The notes beneath the pieces are model-generated. The model was not told where the DNA came from. It saw only the letters and a program-made list of their open reading frames with translations, and made no database searches. Shown here piece after piece: positions 17,141 to 25,995 of a stretch of DNA of 64,000 nucleotides; position 1 is the stretch's first letter, and the number at the start of each line of letters is the position of its first letter. The DNA comes from MH13 sp042140245 (GTDB taxonomy: Bacteria; Pseudomonadota; Alphaproteobacteria; Rhizobiales; MH13): contig NZ_CP159483.1 of the NCBI RefSeq assembly GCF_042140245.1, positions 2,108,001 to 2,172,000 of the forward strand. The letters run 5' to 3'. The position numbers and the translations under genes are program-made.

Positions 17141-17847
17141 TGGCCCTTTTGAGCACCCACGACCTCACCGCCCACTATGGCGATTTCCAAGCCCTTTTCG
17201 GTGTCGATATCGACCTGAACGATGGCGAGACCATCGCGATCATCGGCGCCAATGGCGCGGGCAAGACCACGCTCATGCGCTCCATCGCTGGGGTCCTGAT
17301 CAATGGTCGCGATACGGTTTCGTTCAATGGTGATGCCATCGGCAACGCGACAGCCGATGCGATCATGGCGATGGGTGTTGCGATGGTGCCTGAGGGCAGG
17401 CGCCTGTTCCCATCTTTGTCGGTGGAAGAGAACCTGCTGATCGGCACCTATGGCCGCAAAAACGGTGGTCACTGGAACCTCGACACCGTCTACGATCTCT
17501 TCCCGATCCTCAAAGAGCGCCGCAACAACCCTGGTACTGCGCTATCAGGTGGCCAACAACAGATGGTTGCCATCGGTCGGGCGTTGATGAGCAACCCACG
17601 TGTTCTGCTTTGCGATGAAATCTCGCTCGGCCTCGCGCCGGTGGTGATACGCGACATCTACAAGGCAGTGCCCAAGATTAAGGAAGCGGGCGCCTCTCTC
17701 ATCGTGGTGGAGCAGGATATCGGCCAGGCGATGCAGGTTGCCGACCGGGTTTACTGTATGATGGAAGGCCGCGTCACGCTGTCAGGCACCCCCGCCACGC
17801 TCTCCCGCGATGCCATCCACGACGCCTATTTTGGAGCAGCGGCATGA
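17140..17847 (+). CDS. Branched-chain-type ABC transporter ATPase, LivF type
   Basis: A 235-residue ATPase with Walker A GANGAGKTT, the full signature LSGGQQQM and Walker B VLLCDEISLGLAP. The switch position reads VVEQD, the Gln found normally in LivF proteins. It pairs with the LivG-type subunit encoded directly upstream and energises the LivH/LivM-type pore. ATGA overlaps link it to genes on both sides. Substrate choice is set by the binding protein and is probably aromatic in this operon. Confidence 0.93.
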   Translation: MALLSTHDLTAHYGDFQALFGVDIDLNDGETIAIIGANGAGKTTLMRSIAGVLINGRDTVSFNGDAIGNATADAIMAMGVAMVPEGRRLFPSLSVEENLLIGTYGRKNGGHWNLDTVYDLFPILKERRNNPGTALSGGQQQMVAIGRALMSNPRVLLCDEISLGLAPVVIRDIYKAVPKIKEAGASLIVVEQDIGQAMQVADRVYCMMEGRVTLSGTPATLSRDAIHDAYFGAAA

Positions 17848-18707
17848 TCTGGATCGACACCATTATCCAAGGCGTGCTGTTGGGCGGGCTCTACGCGCTG
17901 TTCGCAGCAGGCCTCTCCCTCGTCTTCGGCATCATGCGGCTGGTGAACCTTGCCCATGGCGACCTTATTGTGATGGGCGCCTATTTGATCCTGCTGCTTG
18001 TGACGATGACAGGGCTCTCACCCTTTGTTGCGGCCGCCATCGCGATCCCGTTTATGTTCGCGCTCGGCTACGGCCTGCAAAAATACATGCTCAATCGTGT
18101 GTTGGGTGAGGACATCCTGCCGCCGCTTCTGGTCACATTCGGCTTGTCAGTCGTGTTGCAGAACGCGCTGTTGGAAGGGTTTTCCGCCGATAGCCAGCGC
18201 CTGCCGACTGGTACGCTCTCGACCGCATCGGTTGAAGTGGCAGGTATCAATTTGGGTGTTCTGCCGCTGCTCACCTTCGGATCGGCGATCCTTGTCATCG
18301 TTGCGCTCAACTGGCTGTTCTATCGCACCGAACTTGGCCGGGCGTTTCGTGCAACGTCTGATGATGCCACGACGGCGAGCCTGATGGGCATCAAGCCTGC
18401 CAACATCTTCGCCAAAGCGACTGGCATAGCGATGATCATTGTCACGATCGCCGCGCTCTATCTCGGCATGCGCTCCAACTTTGATCCCAACATCGGCCCG
18501 GCACGCCTCATCTACGCATTCGAGGCAGTGATCATTGGCGGCCTCGGCTCGCTCTGGGGCACGCTGCTCGGCGGGATCATCATCGGTGTTGCACAGACGG
18601 TGGGCGCGGCGATCAATCCCGAATGGCAAATCCTTGCCGGGCACATAGCCTTCCTGGTGGTGCTTCTCATCCGTCCGCGTGGACTGTTCCCGCGGGCCGT
18701 GGACTAG
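17844..18707 (+). CDS. Branched-chain-type ABC transporter permease, LivH type
   Basis: A 287-residue membrane protein with about eight hydrophobic segments. Near the N-terminus it carries the LivH hallmark GLSLVFGIMRLVNLAHGD (about residues 24-41). The C-terminus has the conserved IGGLGSLWGTLLGGIIIG stretch. It forms half of the translocation pore with the LivM-type protein. The start overlaps the stop of the LivF-type gene by four bases. Confidence 0.93.
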   Translation: MIWIDTIIQGVLLGGLYALFAAGLSLVFGIMRLVNLAHGDLIVMGAYLILLLVTMTGLSPFVAAAIAIPFMFALGYGLQKYMLNRVLGEDILPPLLVTFGLSVVLQNALLEGFSADSQRLPTGTLSTASVEVAGINLGVLPLLTFGSAILVIVALNWLFYRTELGRAFRATSDDATTASLMGIKPANIFAKATGIAMIIVTIAALYLGMRSNFDPNIGPARLIYAFEAVIIGGLGSLWGTLLGGIIIGVAQTVGAAINPEWQILAGHIAFLVVLLIRPRGLFPRAVD

Positions 18708-18718
18708 GAGACGGATCG

Positions 18719-19822
18719 ATGAGCGACCATACAACGCCCTATGCCGTTCACACTGGTACCAAAGCCTCCAAGATCGCAGGCGTCCTCGCCCTGATCCTGA
18801 TCGTTGTGCTTGTCGCGCTGCCGGCCTTTGCTTCACGCAGCCTCATCCAGGATATGTTCTTTATCCTCACCATGCTGGTGCTCGCGCAGTTCTGGAATCT
18901 GCTGGCCGGCTATGGCGGCCTTGTTTCCATCGGCCAGCAGGCGTTTGTCGGCATCGGCGCCTACGCCATGTTTGGCGTCGTGATCCTGGCAGGGCTCGAC
19001 CCAATCCCGGCTATCCTGCTTGGCGGCGTGGTGGCGGTGCTTCTCGCCATCCCCACGGCCTTCTTCGCCTTCCGTTTGCAGGGTGCTTATTTTGCTATCG
19101 GCACTTGGGTCATTGCCGAGGTTGTGCGTCTCATGACCTCGCAATGGCAGGCGGTTGGCGGCGGCACGGGCACCTCCCTCCCGCGCTCCGCCACCCGCGA
19201 ACTGATGTTCGCTGAGGCCATCGAAAGTCTCTTCGGCGTGCGTAGCGCGGCAGCCCGCGACATTCTTTCCTACTGGTTGGCGGTCATTCTCGCAGTGGCG
19301 ACCATTGGCGGCATCTACTGGCTCTTGCGCACCAAGCGCGGGCTGGCTCTGGCCGCCGTGCGCGACAACATCGAAGCGGCCAAATCCGTTGGTGTTGATG
19401 CGGGGCGGATGAAGTGGGTGGTGTTTCTGGTCGCGGCCTTCGGCACCGGTATTGCCGGCGCGCTGATCTATCTGCAAAAGGCACGCATCTCACCTGACGC
19501 AGCTTTTTCGGTCACCGATTGGACCGCCTACGTCATCTTCATCGTGGTGATTGGCGGCATCGGCACCATCGAAGGCCCGATCGTTGGCGTGCTGGTCTTC
19601 TTCATCCTGCAATCGCTGCTCGCCGATTACGGCACCTGGTACCTGATGCTGCTCGGCATCATCGGCATCATCATCATGCTTTTTGCACCCAAAGGCCTGT
19701 GGGGCCTGATCTCAGCGCGCACCGGCATTGAGCTTTTCCCCGTGCGTCGGCGTCTGACGGGCGGCGCGCTGGACATCCAAAAATCAAAGACAAAACAGAG
19801 CGAGGAAGCACCCAATGGCTGA
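18719..19822 (+). CDS. Branched-chain-type ABC transporter permease, LivM type
   Basis: A 367-residue membrane protein with about nine hydrophobic segments. It has the LivM motifs NLLAGYGGLVSIGQQAFVGIGAY (about residues 60-82) and IGGIGTIEGPIVGVLVFF near the C-terminus. The start at 18719 is chosen because AGGAG precedes it by 8 bases; longer in-frame starts run into the LivH gene. Its last 8 bases overlap the hydroxylase gene, so import and the first catabolic step are translated from one message. Confidence 0.92.
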   Translation: MSDHTTPYAVHTGTKASKIAGVLALILIVVLVALPAFASRSLIQDMFFILTMLVLAQFWNLLAGYGGLVSIGQQAFVGIGAYAMFGVVILAGLDPIPAILLGGVVAVLLAIPTAFFAFRLQGAYFAIGTWVIAEVVRLMTSQWQAVGGGTGTSLPRSATRELMFAEAIESLFGVRSAAARDILSYWLAVILAVATIGGIYWLLRTKRGLALAAVRDNIEAAKSVGVDAGRMKWVVFLVAAFGTGIAGALIYLQKARISPDAAFSVTDWTAYVIFIVVIGGIGTIEGPIVGVLVFFILQSLLADYGTWYLMLLGIIGIIIMLFAPKGLWGLISARTGIELFPVRRRLTGGALDIQKSKTKQSEEAPNG

Positions 19823-21575
19823 TATCTCCACAGACGTTCTCATCATCGGCACCGGCCCAGCCGGGTCTGCTACTGCGGCGCTTCTTTCCAGCTATGGCAT
19901 CGAAAACATGGCGGTCAATCGTTACCGCTGGCTCGCCAATACGCCGCGCGCCCACATCACCAATCAGCGGACCATGGAAGTACTGCGCGATCTCGGTCAG
20001 GAGGTTGAGGACGAGGCCTACCTCTTCGCTGCTGAGCAGGAACTGATGGGCGAGAACGTCTTTTGTGAAAGCCTGGCGGGCGAAGAGATTGGCCGTATGA
20101 AAAGCTGGGGCAATCACCCGATGTCAAAGGCGGAGCACCTGCTCTCCTCGCCGACCTTCATGAACGACTTGCCGCAGACAATGATGGAGCCGCTGCTCTT
20201 CAAAACAGCGTGCTCCCGCGGCACGCAGGCGCGCATGTCGACGGAGTATCTGCATCATGAGCAGGATGCCGAGGGTGTTACGACGACATGCCGCGATCGG
20301 TTGAGTGGCAAGGAGATCACCATCCGCTCGCGCTATTTGGTGGGCGCCGATGGCGGTAACTCGAAGGTTGCTGAACTGGAAAACCTGCCCTTTGAAGGCG
20401 AGATGGGCGTTGGCGGCTCAATGAACATCATTTTTAAGGCTGATCTTTCCAAGTTCGTCGCCCACCGCCCATCCGTTCTCTATTGGGTTGTCCAGCCCGG
20501 TGCAGATGTGGGGGGCATCGGCATGGGTCTGGTGCGCATGGTGCGGCCTTGGAATGAGTGGCTGATCGTCTGGGGTTATGACATCAACCAGCCCGCGCCG
20601 GACGTGACCGATGAGTTTGCCACCAAAGTGGTGCGCGACCTGGTGGGCGATCAGACCATCGAGCCGGACATAACCTCTGTTTCCACATGGACGGTGAACA
20701 ACAAATACGCCACCAATATGCAGGCGGGTCGTGTGTTCATCATGGGTGATGCGGCCCACCGTCATCCACCCTCCAACGGTCTGGGGTCCAACACCTCGAT
20801 CCAGGATTCCTTCAATCTCGCATGGAAACTCGCTGCCGTTTTGAAAGGTCAGGCGGGCGAAAGCTTACTCGACAGCTATTCTGAAGAGCGCGCGCCGGTC
20901 GCCAAACAGATCGTCACCCGGGCCAATCAGTCAATTGGTGAGTTTGGGCCGATCTTTGAATCGCTGGGCCTGACGGAGTCTACCGATCCGGAGGTCATGC
21001 AGGCCAATATGGACAAGCGCTGTGACGCCAACATGGAAGCCGAGCAGCAGCGAGCTGCCATCCGCGAGGCCATTGCTTTCAAGAAGTACGAGTTTGATGC
21101 CCACGGCGTTGAAATGAACCAGCGCTACAAGTCTTCAGCCATTGTCACCGATGGTCAAATGGAGCCGGCTTTCGAGTTGGACGCCGAACTGCATTACCAA
21201 CCGACCACGTGGCCGGGCGCGCGTATCCCGCATGCCTGGGTCTACGATCATGATGGTGGCAAGCGCTCGACGCTCGACCTTGTGGGGCGGGGGCAGTTCA
21301 CGATCCTTACAGGCATCAATGGCGAGGCTTGGGTGGAAGCTGCTGCGAAGGTCGGTGACGCTTTGGGCCTCGACATTCGTGCCCATGTCATCGGACCACG
21401 CCGGGACATCATCGATCATCATGGGGATTGGGCCCGCGCACGCGAGGTCAATGAGGCTGGCTGCGTGCTCGTGCGTCCAGATCAACATGTCGCGTGGCGC
21501 GCTGAAGACATGGCCGACAACCCGCAAGCCGAGCTGACCCGTGTGCTGACCACCCTGTTGCACCGCGCAAACTAG
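19815..21575 (+). CDS. FAD-dependent aromatic hydroxylase, TfdB/resorcinol hydroxylase type
   Basis: A 586-residue single-component flavin monooxygenase. The FAD-binding GTGPAGSATA motif begins at about residue 12. The DG motif VGADGGNSKV (about 177) and the GD motif FIMGDAAHRHPPSNGLG (about 310) follow, with a thioredoxin-like C-terminal domain. Such enzymes hydroxylate phenols ortho to an existing hydroxyl using NAD(P)H and oxygen. The neighbouring hydroxyquinol-type dioxygenase and maleylacetate reductase suggest that it makes hydroxyquinol (1,2,4-trihydroxybenzene) from resorcinol or a related phenol. The exact substrate is inferred. Confidence 0.86.
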   Translation: MADISTDVLIIGTGPAGSATAALLSSYGIENMAVNRYRWLANTPRAHITNQRTMEVLRDLGQEVEDEAYLFAAEQELMGENVFCESLAGEEIGRMKSWGNHPMSKAEHLLSSPTFMNDLPQTMMEPLLFKTACSRGTQARMSTEYLHHEQDAEGVTTTCRDRLSGKEITIRSRYLVGADGGNSKVAELENLPFEGEMGVGGSMNIIFKADLSKFVAHRPSVLYWVVQPGADVGGIGMGLVRMVRPWNEWLIVWGYDINQPAPDVTDEFATKVVRDLVGDQTIEPDITSVSTWTVNNKYATNMQAGRVFIMGDAAHRHPPSNGLGSNTSIQDSFNLAWKLAAVLKGQAGESLLDSYSEERAPVAKQIVTRANQSIGEFGPIFESLGLTESTDPEVMQANMDKRCDANMEAEQQRAAIREAIAFKKYEFDAHGVEMNQRYKSSAIVTDGQMEPAFELDAELHYQPTTWPGARIPHAWVYDHDGGKRSTLDLVGRGQFTILTGINGEAWVEAAAKVGDALGLDIRAHVIGPRRDIIDHHGDWARAREVNEAGCVLVRPDQHVAWRAEDMADNPQAELTRVLTTLLHRAN

Positions 21576-21586
21576 GAGCCGTTTCC

Positions 21587-22426
21587 ATGGCCTTGTTTAC
21601 CGAAGAAACATCAGAAAGTGCCGTCAACAGCCGTATGGGCGAGGACGTCAATCCGCGTTTGGCGACGGTGATGGCATCGCTGGTGAAGCACCTGCATGCT
21701 TTCGCCAAAGATGTGGAGCTGACCCAGGAGGAGTGGGGCGTTGCCATCGATTTTCTGACCCGCACAGGTCAGATGTGCGATGAGAACCGGCAAGAATTCA
21801 TTCTGCTCAGTGACACGCTTGGGGTCTCGATGCTGGTGGATGCCATCAACCATCGCAGACCAAGCGGTGCGACCGAAAACACGGTGCTTGGCCCGTTCCA
21901 CGTGGCCGATGCACCACACTATCCGATGGGCCAGATCATTTCACTGGATGGAAAAGGCGAGAGCTGCCTGTTTGAAGGCCGGGTGATCGACCGACAAGGC
22001 AGCCCCATCGAAAATGCGACCATCGATGTGTGGTGCGACAACGCCGATGGCTACTATGACGTGCAACAGCCTGACGTACAGCCAAAGTTCAATAATCGCG
22101 GTATCTTTACGACCAGCTCTGATGGAACCTACAGCTTTCGCGGCATTCGCCCTGTCGCCTATCCTATCCCCGATGACGGCCCGGTTGGGCAGATGCTGGC
22201 CGCGCTTGGCCGCCATCCCAACCGGCCGGCGCACATGCATTTCATCGTCAGTGCACCAGGCTATGAGCGGATCATCACCCACACCTTTGTTGATGGCGAC
22301 GAGTGGCTGACGTCCGATGCGGTGTTTGGTGTCAAAGCATCACTCATTTCGACCATGGAACCTGGCGAAGAGGGTGATACGATGTGGAAATCCTCTTTCG
22401 ATTTCATCATGGTAGAGCAAGACTAA
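21587..22426 (+). CDS. Intradiol ring-cleavage dioxygenase, probable hydroxyquinol 1,2-dioxygenase
   Basis: A 279-residue non-haem Fe(III) dioxygenase. The N-terminal helical dimerisation domain of about 100 residues is followed by the beta-sandwich catalytic core. The expected iron ligands are visible: a Tyr in DNADGYYDV (about residue 152), a Tyr in RPVAYPIP (about 190), and two His in RPAHMHF (about 214-216). It would open hydroxyquinol between the two adjacent hydroxyls to give maleylacetate, the substrate of the reductase at the head of this operon. Catechol cleavage is the alternative, but maleylacetate reductase in the operon favours hydroxyquinol. Confidence 0.9.
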   Translation: MALFTEETSESAVNSRMGEDVNPRLATVMASLVKHLHAFAKDVELTQEEWGVAIDFLTRTGQMCDENRQEFILLSDTLGVSMLVDAINHRRPSGATENTVLGPFHVADAPHYPMGQIISLDGKGESCLFEGRVIDRQGSPIENATIDVWCDNADGYYDVQQPDVQPKFNNRGIFTTSSDGTYSFRGIRPVAYPIPDDGPVGQMLAALGRHPNRPAHMHFIVSAPGYERIITHTFVDGDEWLTSDAVFGVKASLISTMEPGEEGDTMWKSSFDFIMVEQD

Positions 22427-23266
22427 ATGACCGATCAAAAACCCTGCATTATCTGCGTTGCGATCACCGGGTCGTTGCCGACCAAGGCCAACAATCCGGC
22501 AGTTCCGATCACTGTGGATGAGCAGGTTGAATCCACCCATGAGGCCTTTGAGGCTGGTGCCGCCATCCTGCACGCGCATGTGCGCAATGACGACCAAACA
22601 CCATCGAGCGACCCGGAGAAGTTTGCGCGCCTGAAAGAGGGCGTGGAGAAGCATTGCCCCGGCATGATCATCCAATTTTCAACCGGTGGACGGTCTGGTG
22701 CTGGGCATGAGCGCGGAGGCATGCTGCCGCTAAAGCCCGACATGGCATCGCTGTCGGTCGGCTCTAACAATTTCCCAAACCGGGTTTATGAAAATCCACC
22801 AGACCTGATCGACTGGCTGGCCGAAGAGATGCGCACCTATGAGGTGAAGCCGGAGATTGAGGCCTTTGATCTTTCGCACATTCACCAGGCGGCCAAGATG
22901 CACGCTGATGGGCGCATCCCCCAGACACCGTACATTCAATTCGTGATGGGCGTGAAGAATGCGATGCCGGCCGACAAGGATGTGTTCGACTATTATGTGA
23001 AAACCGTCGAGCGCCTGGTGCCGGGTGGCGAATGGTGCGCTGCCGGTATTGGCCCAGCACAGATCAAGCTCAACGAATGGGCTGTGGCCGCTGGTGGGCA
23101 CGCCCGTGCCGGTTTGGAAGACAATGTCCGGCTCGACAAAGAGACGCTCGCGCCCTCAAATGCATCCTTGATCAAGCGTGTTGTCGACATCTGCCAGCGC
23201 CACGAGCGACCGGTTGCGACACCCGATCAAGCACGTGCGATGCTGGGTTTGCGGCAGGCGGCTTAG
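22427..23266 (+). CDS. BKACE family (DUF849) beta-keto acid cleavage enzyme
   Basis: A 279-residue zinc TIM-barrel enzyme of the 3-keto-5-aminohexanoate cleavage family. The metal-binding HAHVRND motif lies near residue 42 and the Glu ligand region is in ARAGLEDNVRL (about 227). The family condenses a beta-keto acid with acetyl-CoA, releasing acetoacetate and a new acyl-CoA. 3-Oxoadipate, the end product of the upstream enzymes, is a beta-keto acid; the reaction would give succinyl-CoA plus acetoacetate. That would replace the usual CoA-transferase and thiolase pair, neither of which is in this operon. The ATG abuts the dioxygenase stop. The family is firm, the substrate inferred. Confidence 0.88.
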   Translation: MTDQKPCIICVAITGSLPTKANNPAVPITVDEQVESTHEAFEAGAAILHAHVRNDDQTPSSDPEKFARLKEGVEKHCPGMIIQFSTGGRSGAGHERGGMLPLKPDMASLSVGSNNFPNRVYENPPDLIDWLAEEMRTYEVKPEIEAFDLSHIHQAAKMHADGRIPQTPYIQFVMGVKNAMPADKDVFDYYVKTVERLVPGGEWCAAGIGPAQIKLNEWAVAAGGHARAGLEDNVRLDKETLAPSNASLIKRVVDICQRHERPVATPDQARAMLGLRQAA

Positions 23267-24105
23267 GCGACGTCTTGTTGGGCGCTGTATTTCGCGGCGT
23301 CCACATCCGCCTCACCGACAAAAACCTCAGTGCCCCAAGCTTCACACGCCTTGGCGAGATCAGCAGGGATCGGTTCGTCGGTGAAGAAGCATTCAATATC
23401 GGCCAACGAACCAATGCGCGCCGGCGCCTTGCGCTGGAATTTGATGTGATCGGCCACCAGGAAGACGTCTCGCGCTTGATTGATGATGTGCTGGGTGACG
23501 CCCACCTCTTGGATGTCGAAGTCCAGAATGTCGCCCTCATGATCAAGCGCTGAGCAGCCGATGATCGCATAGTCGAACTTAAACTGCTCGATCGTGTTGG
23601 TGGTCAAGTTTCCGATCAAACCGCCATCTGAACGACGCAAAGTGCCGCCGGTCACAATCACTTGGCACTCATCGTTGGGAATGAGGATTGTCGCCACGTT
23701 CATATTGTTGGTGACGACCAGCATGTCACGATGAGACAAGAGCTCGCGTGCGACCGCCTCTGTGGTTGTGCCCAAATTGATGAAAACTGAACAGTCATGG
23801 GGCAGAGCTGCTGCGCAGGCGCGGGCGATCTCCAACTTGCCTTCATAGTTCAGGTTCCGGCGTTGCTCATAGGCAATGTTGGCCGTTCCCGATGGTAGAA
23901 TCGCTCCGCCGTGAACACGCTCAATCTTTCCGGCCTCTGCCAGATCTGACAGATCGCGCCTGATGGTTTGCAGCGTTACGTCAAAGCGGTCAGCCAGGCT
24001 TTCGACGGTGATTTTACCTTCGCGGCGGATGACATCCACGATCTCAACTTGTCTGAATGTCTGGGCCACTTTTGACGTCTCCACTGCTGGTGACGATATC
24101 ATCAC
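23263..24105 (-). CDS. glpR: DeoR family repressor, probable GlpR
   Basis: A 280-residue DeoR-type regulator with an N-terminal winged helix (about residues 20-75, with SLADRFDVTLQTIRRDLSDL) and a sugar-phosphate-binding C-terminal domain (NLGTTTEAVARELL and the GCSALDHEGDILDFD region). GlpR responds to glycerol-3-phosphate. It is divergent from glpD, across a 222-bp region rich in CGAAA/TTTCG repeats, as expected for a glp repressor. Its 3' end overlaps the BKACE gene by 4 bp on the opposite strand. Two tandem Met codons begin the frame; the first is used here. Confidence 0.88.
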   Translation of the reverse strand: MMISSPAVETSKVAQTFRQVEIVDVIRREGKITVESLADRFDVTLQTIRRDLSDLAEAGKIERVHGGAILPSGTANIAYEQRRNLNYEGKLEIARACAAALPHDCSVFINLGTTTEAVARELLSHRDMLVVTNNMNVATILIPNDECQVIVTGGTLRRSDGGLIGNLTTNTIEQFKFDYAIIGCSALDHEGDILDFDIQEVGVTQHIINQARDVFLVADHIKFQRKAPARIGSLADIECFFTDEPIPADLAKACEAWGTEVFVGEADVDAAKYSAQQDVA

Positions 24106-24140
24106 CTTCGGTTGTTGCTCGCAAGTTATGCATCAATTGC

Positions 24141-24297
24141 GCGTTTCTTTTCGATATTCGTTTCGCAGGCGTCGTTGGATGTTTATAGGCTGCGACTTGA
24201 GACAAGTTTCTATTAAATCGACGATTTCGGAAGCCTTTTCGGGATAAAAAATGTCGATATAACAGTGCGATAATCAAAACGAAAAAAAACGAAAAAA
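24141..24297. promoter_or_regulatory. CGAAA/TTTCG repeat clusters, candidate GlpR sites
   Basis: Two clusters lie in the glpR-glpD divergent region. At 24141-24166 the sequence contains TTTC-TTTTCG-ATAT-TCG-TTTCG. At 24277-24297 it reads AAAACGAAAAAAAACGAAAA, that is direct repeats of ACGAAAA about 10 bp apart. DeoR/GlpR-type repressors bind repeats of this kind, and one cluster lies near each gene start. Assignment is by position and pattern only. Confidence 0.5.
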
Positions 24298-24327
24298 GCT
24301 ATCTTCCTTTTTCTTACTAAGCCTGTC

Positions 24328-25995
24328 ATGTTTGAAAAAAAACTGAGGCGGGAGGCTCAGGTGCCGACTAAACAAGGCACATCGGATGTCCAAGATCTTT
24401 TTGTGATCGGCGGTGGTATCAATGGATGCGGGATCGCGCGCGACGCAGCCGGCCGTGGTTTGACCGTGGTGTTGGCTGAGATGGGCGATTTGGCCTCAGC
24501 AACGTCATCTGGTTCCACCAAGCTTTTTCATGGCGGCCTACGCTATCTGGAATATTTTGAGTTTCGGCTGGTCCGCGAGGCGCTGATTGAGCGCGAGGTT
24601 CTGTTGCGAGCGATGCCGCACATCAGTTGGCCGATGCGCTTTGTCTTGCCCTATCACAAGGACATGCGCTTTGAGAGTGAAACGCCAACATCCAAGCTGT
24701 TGAACACCATCATGCCCTGGATGAAAGGGCGGCGCCCAGCCTGGCTTATTCGCCTTGGCCTTTTTCTTTATGATTCCCTTGGTGGGCGGGCGATTTTGCC
24801 TGGGACGACGACAATCAATTTGCGGCAGGCGCCGGAGGGCGAGCCTATCAAAGATCGGTTTGAACGCGCCTACGAGTATTCTGATTGCTGGGTTGAAGAC
24901 TCTCGGCTTGTGGTGCTCAACGCGCGTGACGCTGAGGCGCGCGGTGCATCGATCATGGTACGCACCAAGGTTGTCGGTGCTGAACGTCATCCTGACCATT
25001 GGGTTGTTAAGACCGAAGATGTCACCACGGGTGAGCAACACCAGTTCAGAGCCCGGATGATCGTTAATGCGGGTGGACCCTGGGTTGGCGATATCATTCA
25101 CCAGAAAGTGCGTTTGAACTCCTCAGAAGGCGTAAGGCTGGTTCGCGGCAGCCATATTGTGACGCGCAAACTCTACGATCACGACAAGTGCTATTTCTTC
25201 CAGGGCACTGACGGGCGCATAATTTTCGCCATTCCTTACGAAGGTGAGTTCACGCTGATTGGAACGACCGATGCAGAGCATCAGGATGTATCAATTGAAC
25301 CGGAATGCACAGCAGAGGAACGCGATTATCTGCTGCGATTCGCCAGCCAGTATTTCAAGCAACCAGTGACCGTTGATGATGTGGTGTGGGCCTATTCCGG
25401 TGTTCGCCCGCTATATGATGACGGGGCAAGTTCTGCGACGGCTGCCACGCGCGACTACACGCTGAAAGTGGATGCGGCTGGCGGTGCGCCGATCCTCAAT
25501 TGCTTTGGCGGCAAGATCACCACCTATCGCCGTTTGGCTGAAAGCGCGCTCGATCTGATTGGTGAGCATTTCGACAGTCTGCCAGGTCCTTGGACTGCTG
25601 GTGTTCCAATGCCAGGGGGCGACTTTCCCGTTGATGGCTTCGACGCCTTGGTGAGTGATTTGCGGCAGAGCCACGCGTTTTTGGATGAGCCTCATGCGCG
25701 TCGTCTGGTGCGAGCTTACGGCACGGAAGCTGCTGAACTTATGGCGGGTTCTCAAAGCCCTGCTGATCTTGGCGAAGATTTTGGTGCCACGCTGAGTGAG
25801 CGTGAGGTGCGCTGGTTGATGGACAATGAGTACGCACTGACAGCGGACGATGTGGTCTGGCGGCGCAGCAAACTCGGGTTGAAGCTGACGACCGACGAGA
25901 TCGCAACGCTTGACGGTTGGATGGCAACAAATGGCGCTCAGCGGTCAAGCGATGTTTCGGCCGCCAAAACAAGCGCACTCGGGGGAGGGCGGTAA
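24328..25995 (+). CDS. glpD: Glycerol-3-phosphate dehydrogenase (FAD, aerobic)
   Basis: A 555-residue FAD enzyme that oxidises glycerol-3-phosphate to dihydroxyacetone phosphate at the inner membrane and passes electrons to quinone. The FAD-binding motif FVIGGGINGCGIARDAAGRG is at about residues 26-45. The GlpD signature region SSGSTKLFHGGLRYLE follows at about 64-79. A second conserved stretch, CFGGKITTYRRLAE, is near residue 392. The C-terminal cap domain is complete. It heads an operon of glycerol ABC transporter genes; the next ATG overlaps its stop (TAATG). Confidence 0.96.
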   Translation: MFEKKLRREAQVPTKQGTSDVQDLFVIGGGINGCGIARDAAGRGLTVVLAEMGDLASATSSGSTKLFHGGLRYLEYFEFRLVREALIEREVLLRAMPHISWPMRFVLPYHKDMRFESETPTSKLLNTIMPWMKGRRPAWLIRLGLFLYDSLGGRAILPGTTTINLRQAPEGEPIKDRFERAYEYSDCWVEDSRLVVLNARDAEARGASIMVRTKVVGAERHPDHWVVKTEDVTTGEQHQFRARMIVNAGGPWVGDIIHQKVRLNSSEGVRLVRGSHIVTRKLYDHDKCYFFQGTDGRIIFAIPYEGEFTLIGTTDAEHQDVSIEPECTAEERDYLLRFASQYFKQPVTVDDVVWAYSGVRPLYDDGASSATAATRDYTLKVDAAGGAPILNCFGGKITTYRRLAESALDLIGEHFDSLPGPWTAGVPMPGGDFPVDGFDALVSDLRQSHAFLDEPHARRLVRAYGTEAAELMAGSQSPADLGEDFGATLSEREVRWLMDNEYALTADDVVWRRSKLGLKLTTDEIATLDGWMATNGAQRSSDVSAAKTSALGGGR

